Positions 27,759 through 36,530 of a stretch of DNA of 64,000 bases are shown one piece after another. Location: NCBI RefSeq assembly GCF_947492535.1, contig NZ_CANLNH010000006.1:1-64000 (forward strand), given 5' to 3'. The position numbers and the translations under genes are program-made. Source of the stretch: an uncultured Dokdonia sp. (GTDB lineage: Bacteria > Bacteroidota > Bacteroidia > Flavobacteriales > Flavobacteriaceae). The first letter of the stretch is position 1, and each line of letters opens with the position of its first letter. The notes under the pieces are model-generated. The model did no database searches. It was not told where the DNA came from and saw only the letters and a list, made by a program, of their open reading frames with translations.

Positions 27759-28148
27759 ATGAAAATTATACTAAAAATAGTAGGGGTTCTGTTGGTTTTT
27801 ATATCTTTTCAATCTCACGGACAGCAAACACAGTCTACAGGTTTTATAACGACGAGTACCTATAATTTCAATACAGGAGCTATTCATTCTCCTTCTACCT
27901 TTGCACTTACTTTAGGTAAACAGGGAATATCTAAAGTATTTGATCCAAGTTATGGACTTTCTCGCCATATTGATTTGACAGCAGTTATACATAGCTACAA
28001 ACAAAACTTATTAAGCGATACGTTTGTAGATACTTCTTTTATATATAAAAAAGAAATCCCTGGCACTACTACTAATAGTACACGTCCTCGTAGTACAAAT
28101 CTCGAAAGTTTTATAGTTACAGGTATTATAAACACTATTTTTAATTAA
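27759..28148 (+). CDS. Small secreted protein, first of a related pair
   Basis: 129 residues. Signal peptide 1-21 (ends SHGQ). Ser/Thr/Asn-rich and beta-prone. It ends VTGIINTIFN, echoing LTGVLNLIFD at the end of the next gene. The two genes are 23 nt apart in the same direction and form an isolated plus-strand island. No family was recognised. Confidence 0.75.
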   Translation: MKIILKIVGVLLVFISFQSHGQQTQSTGFITTSTYNFNTGAIHSPSTFALTLGKQGISKVFDPSYGLSRHIDLTAVIHSYKQNLLSDTFVDTSFIYKKEIPGTTTNSTRPRSTNLESFIVTGIINTIFN

Positions 28149-28171
28149 TTTCTTGTTTTAATTTTTATACT

Positions 28172-28564
28172 ATGATTTATCGTTTTTTATTCTTGTCTTT
28201 TTTCTTATTGGGCTCTATGCTTCAAGCACAAGTACAAACATCTACAATTAATGGTTTTTTAGATATAGACGCAAGTAATTTCTTAATTCAGTCTAAACGC
28301 GTTCAAAATATGGATATTAATCTTTCACTACGTTTTAATAGACTTCCTAATATAGACGGTATTAACTCATTTTCACGTTTCAATCCTGTAACTGGTCTGA
28401 ATGATACCTACATTCGTTATCAAGAAAAATATGAATACACAAGCTCTTCGATACTTCTAGAAAATCAACTTCGAATTTCTAAAATAGATTCTTTTAATCC
28501 TAATGGCGCTACCGATATAAAAAGTGCTCTTTTAACAGGCGTATTGAATCTTATTTTTGACTGA
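28172..28564 (+). CDS. Small secreted protein, second of a related pair
   Basis: 130 residues. Signal peptide 1-19 (ends MLQAQ). Beta-prone sequence with FRxxxR-like repeats (LRFNRLPN, SFSRFNPV). Its C-terminus, LTGVLNLIFD, matches that of the preceding gene. It may be a duplicated pair or two parts of one surface complex. Function unknown. Confidence 0.75.
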   Translation: MIYRFLFLSFFLLGSMLQAQVQTSTINGFLDIDASNFLIQSKRVQNMDINLSLRFNRLPNIDGINSFSRFNPVTGLNDTYIRYQEKYEYTSSSILLENQLRISKIDSFNPNGATDIKSALLTGVLNLIFD

Positions 28565-28574
28565 TACGACTATA

Positions 28575-29357
28575 TTATTGGATAGCATCTAAAAACGGTT
28601 TCATTTCTAACAATGTAATATCGTCTCTTTTTCTTAGTTCTCGTAAGAACCACCCTTTATGACTTGCTCCATAAATGATTAAAAATCGTTTCCCTTTATA
28701 ACGGTGTTTTTCTAATGCTTTTTCAATATTCCAGTAATGCGCAATATTTATATTGTCCCAACCACCAAGACCTAATTCAACATTAAATAACTGATTATAG
28801 GTTTGTAATGCTACATCTTGAATGTCATCATATTGATTTGTATGAATGAAATAAGGGTCATTTACTTTTCCTGTGGCTTGGTATAAAGAGTCAGATCGTT
28901 TGTTTGCAGCCCTATATGCTTCCCAATCCTTAATTCGAGATGAGTCTTTGCTAATGGCTCTTAATTTGGCACTGCGTGCTTCTGCCATAGGCCGTGTCCA
29001 ACCCGCAGTAGGAATAATTTCAAAATCTAGTTCTTTAGTCAGCGGAAATACGACATCTACGTATTCAGGAAAACGCATGACACGTGGTTCAGAAACACTA
29101 TCATCTCTTTTAAATCCTTCCATAGCTGCTTCCATACGATCTGGTGGAATTTCTGCAAGGATGAAGTCAGGTTTAATTTCTCTAATTAATTTCTCTAGAT
29201 AGGCCGTATTATACACAGGATCGGTTGTATGTCCTCCATGAATTGCTCCAAGCACAAGAACTTCGTTTTGAGGCCTTGCTTGAATTTCTTTGTTTTTAGT
29301 ATCAGAACAACGTATACTACAAATAGAGACAATGAGAAGAAGTAATTTTAGTTTCAT
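28575..29357 (-). CDS. TraB/EreA-like lipoprotein (probably DUF5694)
   Basis: 260 residues. The N-terminal hydrophobic stretch ends CSIRCSDT; Arg just before Cys is unusual for a lipobox, so lipidation is uncertain. The fold pattern resembles the TraB/ChaN/erythromycin-esterase-like group: LGAIHGGH near the start, FILAEIPPDR, and YGASHKGWFLREL near the end, with conserved His and Glu residues. Activity unknown. It lies about 65 nt downstream of the S41 peptidase gene. Confidence 0.75.
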   Translation of the reverse strand: MKLKLLLLIVSICSIRCSDTKNKEIQARPQNEVLVLGAIHGGHTTDPVYNTAYLEKLIREIKPDFILAEIPPDRMEAAMEGFKRDDSVSEPRVMRFPEYVDVVFPLTKELDFEIIPTAGWTRPMAEARSAKLRAISKDSSRIKDWEAYRAANKRSDSLYQATGKVNDPYFIHTNQYDDIQDVALQTYNQLFNVELGLGGWDNINIAHYWNIEKALEKHRYKGKRFLIIYGASHKGWFLRELRKRDDITLLEMKPFLDAIQ

Positions 29358-29422
29358 AACAGTTTTTGTCGTAGCAATGGTTAGTGCTTTACAAGGTATA
29401 AAATTACGTCTGTATATATATG

Positions 29423-30910
29423 TTAATTTATTGCTTTTCCTTCCAAGATATACGTTAAAGGAGCAGAGATTGCGTTCATATACTCATCTATGGTAGGAAT
29501 TACTTTGTGATGAGGAATAACGCCTCTTCCAAACGGTGATCCAGAAACATTCATATCAAACTTTAAGGCGGGTACTATAACAGTAAGTTTACTATACTTA
29601 AGAGGAATGCCAACACTATATCCACTTGTGTTCCCATAGTATCCGCCACCAGTTTCTTCTCCTACAAAAGTGGCTCTTTTGTTGGTATATACCATATTAG
29701 AAAATTCACTTCCGCCAGAATAGGTTACTGGGCTTATGAGTACAAATAGCTTTCCTGTATACTTAGTATGTGGTTCTTTCTTATAGGCCATTAGTCCAAA
29801 ACCAAATTTTTCAGTTCTACAGTAACCACCATTTTCCATTTTCTTATTGCTAAAAACACGTTCTAAAAACCTAAACGTTTTAAAGGAAATAGGAGTGTCT
29901 ACACCATTATCAAGAGTGGTCTGTTGACTTTTAGCACAAACACTATTATATTTTTGATAATTAGTTCCTATATATGAATACAGTAAATTTTCATTTCCCT
30001 CATTACCACCACCATTATCGCTTACATCTATAATGAGATTTGTAATATTTTTTTCTTCGATTGTTTTAAAGCTGTTTTTTAAAAAACGTTTGTAATTTTT
30101 ATGTACTGTATTTTCTTTATAAGCATCGGTGCTAAATGTATGTACAGCAAGATATGCAGTGGTATCGTTTACAATGTTAAAGATGAGACTTTCATCAGTT
30201 TCGGGTTTCTTTTTTGTATGATACTTTTTAAAGTTAGCTTTACTCTCTTTAGCTAAGAGCGCAGGAATTGTAATTTCTTCTTCCCGATTATTTTCATCTT
30301 TAACCTTTAATGTAAAGGTGTCTATAAAACCATATTGAAGAAAATAATATCTAGAAAAAGAAAAACCATTCAAATCAGAATACTTTACTACTTTTATAAA
30401 CCCATCTGAAGCAAATAAGTTTCCTAGTTCTTCTACGAGTTTAATAGGAGATTTTCCATTAATACTTGTGATTTCTTTTTTTATGAGGTGTGTATACTCA
30501 TCTGAGATTCCTTGATTTGTGATGTACATTTTTTTATCCAAGAAAACGACCCTTAACGGTAAGTACTTCGCTTCATTTTTTAAATAAAGCTCTGTTTCTT
30601 CACTCAGTCTTATATCTGTATGATCTTCTCTAGTAAGCGCTACGATAGGAGCAATGATTTTAAAGAACTCTATTTCATTTAGATCTTCAGTAATTTTAGC
30701 ACGGCCTTTATTTAATGCGACATCTACACTATCTTTTGGCGTATACCAATACATACCCGTATGCTGTTTTTCAAGCGCCTGTTTAAAGATTTCAAAGTCT
30801 AATTGTAATTTGCTTTTAGGAATCTTAGGGAGATTACCGTAATCCTGAGCTATTGATTGAAACACTCCTAGACACACGATAACTAAAAATATAAAATACT
30901 GCTTTTTCAT
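29423..30910 (-). CDS. S41-family (C-terminal processing-like) secreted peptidase
   Basis: 495 residues from ATG 30910 (MKKQYFIFLV...), giving a clear signal peptide ending SIAQ; an ATG ten codons earlier is less likely. The N-terminal part is helical and there is a PDZ-like segment (INGKSPIKLVEEL). The tail-specific protease core holds LIIDVSDNGGGNEGN and the nucleophile region LISPVTYSGGSEF (Ser near 398), with GEETGGGYYG after it. It probably degrades peptides in the periplasm or at the surface. Confidence 0.9.
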   Translation of the reverse strand: MKKQYFIFLVIVCLGVFQSIAQDYGNLPKIPKSKLQLDFEIFKQALEKQHTGMYWYTPKDSVDVALNKGRAKITEDLNEIEFFKIIAPIVALTREDHTDIRLSEETELYLKNEAKYLPLRVVFLDKKMYITNQGISDEYTHLIKKEITSINGKSPIKLVEELGNLFASDGFIKVVKYSDLNGFSFSRYYFLQYGFIDTFTLKVKDENNREEEITIPALLAKESKANFKKYHTKKKPETDESLIFNIVNDTTAYLAVHTFSTDAYKENTVHKNYKRFLKNSFKTIEEKNITNLIIDVSDNGGGNEGNENLLYSYIGTNYQKYNSVCAKSQQTTLDNGVDTPISFKTFRFLERVFSNKKMENGGYCRTEKFGFGLMAYKKEPHTKYTGKLFVLISPVTYSGGSEFSNMVYTNKRATFVGEETGGGYYGNTSGYSVGIPLKYSKLTVIVPALKFDMNVSGSPFGRGVIPHHKVIPTIDEYMNAISAPLTYILEGKAIN

Positions 30911-31003
30911 TGATGACGTTCTTTGTTGATTGTGATACAAAAAGAATCTATTTTGAAAAAAGAGCGTTGTATTATATTGACAATTTAAAAATGATGTTCC
31001 TTT

Positions 31004-31768
31004 TTAGATAAAGTTTTCACAATACATTTTGGGTGAAATCCCAACAAATCGTTTAAAGAATTTAGAAAAATGTGCGATATCCACAAAGTTATAATCATAA
31101 GCCATTTCTTTTAAAATGGTGTGTTTTGTCATATGTGACTTTGCATCAAAGACTTTTTTCATCAACACATAATTGATAGGAGTAAGCCCTGTTGATTTTT
31201 TAAAGTTACGAGCAAAACTGTATTTGTTGATCATAGCAATAGAAGCAAGATCTTCTAAACGTAATGGACTTTTAATACTGTCTTGAATATAGTTTTCTAT
31301 AGCATCCCAATGCTGTAATGGCAGTATAGGCGTATATTCTTGAGTAGCATTTGTTATACTGATGAGTGTATTAATAAACCCATGAATTGCTTGTTGAGTA
31401 ATCTCATTATTTCCAGAAATAAATGCGTTTCTAAGCGTTAAAAACCTCTTTGTTACTTCTTGATGTTGAATAAGTCTATCTGTAAAACAAAGTAGATTTT
31501 TTAGAGGACTATGTGCTTTAAATAATGAAGAGGCTATATAAAAAGTATCAAAAGTCAATGCATTAGAAGCAGAGTATAACGGATTAGCATGTAATTCATA
31601 GGGATGCGTTATGGTAATATCATTCGGGCGACCATAACAAGTTTCGTCTTTTGTTTCTATGACTTCAATACCTTCCCTAATTAGAGAAATACAATACTCT
31701 TTGTGAAAATGCAACGGAAATGGCTTTCTCTGATTTTCAAAAGAAATAAATTTCAACCCTTCTATCAT
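31004..31768 (-). CDS. AraC-family transcriptional regulator
   Basis: 254 residues. The N-terminal AraC ligand-binding cupin-like domain (about 1-140; PFPLHFHKEYCISLI with HFH) is followed by a C-terminal HTH pair (about 165-254: LRLEDLASIAMINKYSFARN; LKEMAYDYNFVDIAHFSKFF; VGISPKMYC). Its start codon overlaps the arginase stop by 4 nt (ATGA), so the two are translationally coupled; it may sense an arginase-related compound. Confidence 0.92.
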   Translation of the reverse strand: MIEGLKFISFENQRKPFPLHFHKEYCISLIREGIEVIETKDETCYGRPNDITITHPYELHANPLYSASNALTFDTFYIASSLFKAHSPLKNLLCFTDRLIQHQEVTKRFLTLRNAFISGNNEITQQAIHGFINTLISITNATQEYTPILPLQHWDAIENYIQDSIKSPLRLEDLASIAMINKYSFARNFKKSTGLTPINYVLMKKVFDAKSHMTKHTILKEMAYDYNFVDIAHFSKFFKRFVGISPKMYCENFI

Positions 31769-32571
31769 CTCATTAATAAATCAATAATAGGAGTGATAGG
31801 CTGTAATTCGTCTTGCGATAGGGTCGTAGATTCTAAAACACTACTTCCAACCACTGTAAAATGGGATTGCAATGCTTCTATGCAAGCTACCGATTCTTTA
31901 ATTGTGACACCATCTGGCACCCGATAATACGTTTTATCATAATCAGTTGGTTCTAAACAATCAAAATCAAAATGAAGATAAAGGTGTGTTATACGCTTTC
32001 GCGAAAGCGTATCCAGCAACTCTTGAATATCTAATTTTTTGGGATGATAAATGTTTCCTTTGTCTAAACGTATTTTCTCTGTAGCATCAATATCTCGTAA
32101 GCCTACATAATGTATTTGATGTTGCTCAATAGTACTAAATAGCAATGCATTCATTTCTGGTTCGCCTTCTCCTAAAAGGGTACGTAAGGGCATCCCATGA
32201 AAATTACAACTTGCAGAATCACAAGGTCTATTAATATCTGCATGTGCATCAAACCAAATGACGCCTAAATTTGGATATGTATGATTGAGGTAGGAGACAG
32301 GTACAATTTCCAAACCACAATCACCACCAATCGTTTGGAGTGTTTTGGGTTGTTGTTCTTCTAACTGCTTTTTAAATCGAGCTAATTGTTCTGTAATTGC
32401 ATCATAGTTATTGATTTGATGCTTTTGTTCTCCATTTGCTCCAGCAGGAACTGTAGATAATGGAATTGCTTTAAAATCTGGATTATTTAAGTAATCCAAT
32501 ACTGTCTTAGCTCCAGCTTCTATGCCTTCACCTATTCCAGCACCTTGCCATTGTGGGAAATAAATTTTCAC
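31765..32571 (-). CDS. Arginase/agmatinase/formiminoglutamase-family protein
   Basis: 268 residues. Mn-binding motifs WFDAHAD (Asp108, His110, Asp112) and HFDFDCLEP (Asp202, Asp204) are intact. The usual GGDHS is GGDCG here (Cys85), so one normally conserved metal-site His is replaced by Cys. It probably hydrolyses a guanidino or formimino substrate, but the substrate is not clear. The segment DTLSRKRI (187-194) is encoded by the palindrome. Coupled with an AraC regulator. Confidence 0.9.
   Translation of the reverse strand: MKIYFPQWQGAGIGEGIEAGAKTVLDYLNNPDFKAIPLSTVPAGANGEQKHQINNYDAITEQLARFKKQLEEQQPKTLQTIGGDCGLEIVPVSYLNHTYPNLGVIWFDAHADINRPCDSASCNFHGMPLRTLLGEGEPEMNALLFSTIEQHQIHYVGLRDIDATEKIRLDKGNIYHPKKLDIQELLDTLSRKRITHLYLHFDFDCLEPTDYDKTYYRVPDGVTIKESVACIEALQSHFTVVGSSVLESTTLSQDELQPITPIIDLLMR
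31991..32012. repeat. TTTCGCGAAA palindrome, copy 7 (inside the arginase-like gene)
   Basis: Extended palindrome with core ACGCTTTCGCGAAAGCGT plus AT/TA ends; minus-strand reading TLSRKR. Confidence 0.95.
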
Positions 32572-32594
32572 ACGCTTATTTTTTTAGTTTGCTA

Positions 32595-34220
32595 TTAAGG
32601 ATTTATCTTTTGTAACTCGACATAAAAATCGTCTGCTATTTTTAAGCTTTTGATTTTATTATCAGACTTATACGTTCGCCATTGTTTAGATGGGTACACC
32701 CATTCTTTTTTTCCATTAATGACAAGCTGTATAGGCATATCAAAACCATTAACAGCATTGATATATCTGAACGTAATTTTATTTCGGTTTTTTTGATATT
32801 CCAGTATCGGAATTTTTGTAGTACGTAGGTACTGGTTAAAAAAAGCGTTTAGATCCTTTTTTAAGGTTCTGCTTAGATAGTTCTCTATTTGTTTTGTCGT
32901 CACTGTTTGATGGCAGAATTTGGTATTTAATCCTCGTAAAGCTGCTCGCCATTGTTCGTCATCTTCTACTAAGGTTCTGAGCATATGGAGCATATTCCCA
33001 CCTTTATAATACATATCAGAGCCACTCCCTGTTTTTCTCACATCATATATACCAATAATAGGTTTGTCATTTTGAATATTTCTTCGTGTTCCTATTACAT
33101 ATTCTGAAGCGGCTTGTTTTCCATAATGGTAGTCTAAAAATAAACTCTCAGAATAATTTGTAAAACTTTCATGAATCCACATATCTGCCACATCTTTTGA
33201 AGTGATGTTATTTGCAAACCACTCATGTCCAGATTCGTGTACGATAATAAAATCAAATTTTAAGCCCCAGTCTGTTCTAGAAAGATCACGCCCTAAATAT
33301 CCATTTTGATACTTATTTCCATAGGTTACTGAACTTTGATGCTCCATTCCTAAGTAGGGAGCTTCTACAAGTTTATAGCTATCTTTATAAAAAGGATAAG
33401 GACCAAACCAATGTTCAAAAGCTTCCATCATCATAGGTGCTTGCTTGAATTGTTCTTTGGCTTTTTCTTCATTTCCTTCAATCACCCAATAATCCATATC
33501 TAATGGACCATTTTCTCCTTGATATACTTCTTTAAAATGGGTGTAAGCTCCTATGTTTAAATTTACCCCATAACTATTAATAGGGTTTTTTACGGTCCAG
33601 TGATAGGTTTTTGTAGAGGCTGTAGAGTCAATACCGATAAGACGCCCATTAGAGACATCTACTAAGTCTTTTGGTACAGTTACGTGCATATCAAGACTAT
33701 CAACTTCATCGTAGTTATGGTCTTTATTTGGCCACCATACACTTGCTCCAATAGCTTGATTTGAAGTTGCTATAAAATGACGTCCTTTTGTATCTTTTTT
33801 CCATGAAAAACCTCCATCCCAAGGCGCATTTTTGGCTTTACGAGGTTTTCCTTCAAAACCTAGTACAAGCGAATTGACAGCACCCTTCTCTTGCTTCTTT
33901 TTAAGCTTGATAAAATGAGCATTACCATCATGACGTACATCTAAAGTGACACCATCTTGAATGATAGACGTAAGCTCCATAGGTGTTTGTAAGTCTATTT
34001 GTAATTCATCGATGCCTTCTTTAAGTACCGTATAGGTGACTTTATTTGTCCCTAAGATGAGTTGTGTATCTGGAAATACATCTACAGAAAGATCATAATG
34101 ATTAAGGTCCCACCAAGCACGCTCAGGTGTTATAGATCCTCGTATGGTATCTTCTCTAGAGAGCTTTTGGCTCAATGCACTCGTGGATATACATAGGAAT
34201 AGAATGATGATGTATTTCAT
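32595..34220 (-). CDS. M1-family (aminopeptidase-like) secreted metallopeptidase
   Basis: 541 residues. Signal peptide 1-17. A beta-sandwich N-domain is followed by the thermolysin-like catalytic domain: substrate-loop GMEHQ (291-295; GAMEN in classic M1), zinc motif HESGHEW (His328, Glu329, His332) and the third ligand Glu351 (WIHESFTNY). It lacks the long C-terminal helical domain of PepN. It probably trims N-terminal residues of peptides outside the cytoplasm, fitting the neighbouring M28 and S41 peptidases. Confidence 0.95.
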   Translation of the reverse strand: MKYIIILFLCISTSALSQKLSREDTIRGSITPERAWWDLNHYDLSVDVFPDTQLILGTNKVTYTVLKEGIDELQIDLQTPMELTSIIQDGVTLDVRHDGNAHFIKLKKKQEKGAVNSLVLGFEGKPRKAKNAPWDGGFSWKKDTKGRHFIATSNQAIGASVWWPNKDHNYDEVDSLDMHVTVPKDLVDVSNGRLIGIDSTASTKTYHWTVKNPINSYGVNLNIGAYTHFKEVYQGENGPLDMDYWVIEGNEEKAKEQFKQAPMMMEAFEHWFGPYPFYKDSYKLVEAPYLGMEHQSSVTYGNKYQNGYLGRDLSRTDWGLKFDFIIVHESGHEWFANNITSKDVADMWIHESFTNYSESLFLDYHYGKQAASEYVIGTRRNIQNDKPIIGIYDVRKTGSGSDMYYKGGNMLHMLRTLVEDDEQWRAALRGLNTKFCHQTVTTKQIENYLSRTLKKDLNAFFNQYLRTTKIPILEYQKNRNKITFRYINAVNGFDMPIQLVINGKKEWVYPSKQWRTYKSDNKIKSLKIADDFYVELQKINP

Positions 34221-34294
34221 TAGGGTGTCCTTTTATGTTTCAGGTTTCAGGTTTACGATTTATATCCTTTTAGATACTTTGAAATTTCAAGTTA

Positions 34295-35662
34295 TTAATT
34301 CCTAATAATACTATTAGGAAACGTAACGAGGCTTTCGTGTCCATCTTTTCCTATGGCTGCAACTCCAAAAAAGAAATTATCTACGACAATACCTTCTAAT
34401 GTATATTCAGTTACATTTCCGACAAGACGTGCGCTATCCCAAGTAGGGGATGTGGTATCTCTCCAATAGATTTTATAGGCTACTGCACCTTCTACAGCGC
34501 TCCATTCAAATTTAGCACTTGGTTGAACAATACCACCTATTCCAACAGTCTTTGGAGATGGTGGTGCCCATGCAATACTTGCTAAGTTGATAGCATTAAC
34601 GGCAGTAAGTTTTGCTGCATAGTCAAAGTTTACGTGTTCAAAAGTATCCCCATAGTTGATGCCATTCTCTGTACGGATATCTTGGTGTTGTTGTGTATAG
34701 TTCTCGTGTGCTTCCATGATTCGGATGCCTGCAAATCCAGCATCGTTAAATGGGCGGTGATGCCCACCACGACCAAAACGATCTAAACGATAAATCATCA
34801 TAGGATTCATCTCAGGCATATATGTTTTTACATTTTTATGGATGTAACGCGCTAATTGACGAGAGATTCCGTCAACTTCACCACCGTAAAAACGACGTGC
34901 ACGGCGTTGTCTTTCTGTTTCGGTAGGAGGTACTGGTTCTGAAAAGATTCGGAAGCTTCGGTTGTCTATTACACCGTCTACTCCCGTGATGTTTCCAATC
35001 ATATCATTGTTTAATATCCCGATGATGTCCCAATTATTAGCTTTCGCGAAAGCGGCCAATCCCTGACCCCCAAACAATCCTTGCTCTTCTCCCGAAAGTC
35101 CTACATAAATAATGCTATTTTCAAATTTGTATTTTGAAAGTACACGCGCAGCTTCTATCGTTCCAGCCATACCACTCGCATTGTCATTAGCACCTGGAGA
35201 ATCTGACGTATAATCTGTAGGATCAGATACACGGCTGTCTATATCACCACTCATGATGATGTAACGATTTGGATATTTGGTACCACGTTGTATCGCTACC
35301 ACATTGACAACTTCTACATCTTTTACAATACGACCATTACGACCTTTTTCAACAAGGTCTTTTTGGTAAAAGACTTCAAGGCAACCATTACAATTTTTTG
35401 ATGTAGCATCAAACTGACCTTTAATCCATCTACGTGCCGCTCCAATACCTCGTGTTTGGGAAACGGTATCACTTAGGGTATGACGTGTACCAAAATCGGC
35501 TAAGGTTTTTACATCATTTTTAATTCTATCGGCAGAAACCGCATCTATAATATCATAGATACGTGTATCTGTTTGCGCAGTTAACGTAAATGATGCTATA
35601 AGGAAAAATAGAAAAGTAAATGAATTGATTGTTTTGGTGTTGATTATTGGTTTGTGTTGCAT
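34295..35662 (-). CDS. M28-family secreted aminopeptidase
   Basis: 455 residues. Signal peptide ends LTAQ (about 30). Zn-peptidase core: GDIDSR (Asp140, Asp142), GANDNASG (Asp160), GEEQG (Glu192-Glu193) and NND (Asp220), with a His downstream (GRGGHHRP). In most M28 enzymes the first motif is HxD; here it is DxD. A C-terminal fibronectin-type-III-like domain (about 370-455; AVAYKIYWRDT) follows. The segment AAFAKANNW is encoded by the palindrome. Confidence 0.94.
   Translation of the reverse strand: MQHKPIINTKTINSFTFLFFLIASFTLTAQTDTRIYDIIDAVSADRIKNDVKTLADFGTRHTLSDTVSQTRGIGAARRWIKGQFDATSKNCNGCLEVFYQKDLVEKGRNGRIVKDVEVVNVVAIQRGTKYPNRYIIMSGDIDSRVSDPTDYTSDSPGANDNASGMAGTIEAARVLSKYKFENSIIYVGLSGEEQGLFGGQGLAAFAKANNWDIIGILNNDMIGNITGVDGVIDNRSFRIFSEPVPPTETERQRRARRFYGGEVDGISRQLARYIHKNVKTYMPEMNPMMIYRLDRFGRGGHHRPFNDAGFAGIRIMEAHENYTQQHQDIRTENGINYGDTFEHVNFDYAAKLTAVNAINLASIAWAPPSPKTVGIGGIVQPSAKFEWSAVEGAVAYKIYWRDTTSPTWDSARLVGNVTEYTLEGIVVDNFFFGVAAIGKDGHESLVTFPNSIIRN
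35040..35054. repeat. TTTCGCGAAA palindrome, copy 8 (inside the M28 gene)
   Basis: GCTTTCGCGAAAGCG, minus-strand reading AFAKA, between the metal ligands of the peptidase. Confidence 0.95.
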
Positions 35663-35743
35663 GGTGATGAGTTTATAATAAAATACCTCCCTAAAATAAG
35701 CGTTAGGAAGGTATTTATGAGTTTTGTAACAAAATTTTAAGAA

Positions 35744-36520
35744 TTATTCAGGTACTTTTTCTGTGAGTTGGATGGTCCCAAAAATACCAGCATCTATCCA
35801 ACCTCTGTTCTTGTCTTCGCCTTCTACGGGTACTGAGCCTATAAAATTCTCACGTTGTTCACTTGCATCATTATCACAATAAGCAAGTGCAAAACCTATT
35901 TTTTGATTAGGCGCTAATATTTTAGATTCGTTTGCAGTATGATCTACATAGGTATCTTCATATACAAAGATTTCACATTCCCATATCATGGTAGTTCCAT
36001 TTGTTTTACGGGCAGAATTGACATGACTATTATACAATGTAGGAACTTCTCCAGGGGCGATATCTACTACATTGCCATCAAGAGCAACATGATAGGCAAA
36101 TGCATTGTGTGTAAATTGATGACCACCCCCCGAATTATCGGCATCTACAAATATTTCTAAGCAATCATCATCCCACCATAAGGTAAGAGGGTCTTCATGC
36201 TGATCATATATGGTGTTATCTTGTATTTCTGCAACGAGGTATAAGGCTTCTGGTGTCCAGGTAAGTTTATAACGTCCAGAAAAATCTTCTTTAGTATACG
36301 CTTCTCCAAGCCATCGCTGATCTAATGGATTCCAAGGAACGTTTTCCCATGCAGGATCATCAACAATACCATCTATAGCGGGTGTAATAATAGCTTTTGA
36401 AACGTGTCTAAGTTGGTGATCTGTTTTAGGTAGGAATACTTCTTCTTCAGGTATTTTTTTGTCATTTTTACAACTTATGAGTATTGTAATACTTAACAAG
36501 AGGATACATATGTTTTTCAT
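35744..36520 (-). CDS. Lipoprotein with CBM9-like carbohydrate-binding domain
   Basis: 258 residues. Lipobox LISCKND. After a short linker the rest is one CBM9-like beta-sandwich (AIDGIVDDPAWENVPW at the start, TWTPEALYLVAEIQD, DDDCLEIFVDADN, FTHNAFAYH, WECEIFVYED, GFALAYCDND, NRGWIDAGIFG). Such domains bind sugars or related ligands at the surface. It starts 10 nt after the TolB-SnoaL gene, so the two are likely co-transcribed. Confidence 0.88.
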   Translation of the reverse strand: MKNICILLLSITILISCKNDKKIPEEEVFLPKTDHQLRHVSKAIITPAIDGIVDDPAWENVPWNPLDQRWLGEAYTKEDFSGRYKLTWTPEALYLVAEIQDNTIYDQHEDPLTLWWDDDCLEIFVDADNSGGGHQFTHNAFAYHVALDGNVVDIAPGEVPTLYNSHVNSARKTNGTTMIWECEIFVYEDTYVDHTANESKILAPNQKIGFALAYCDNDASEQRENFIGSVPVEGEDKNRGWIDAGIFGTIQLTEKVPE

Positions 36521-36530
36521 CAGGTAGGGG

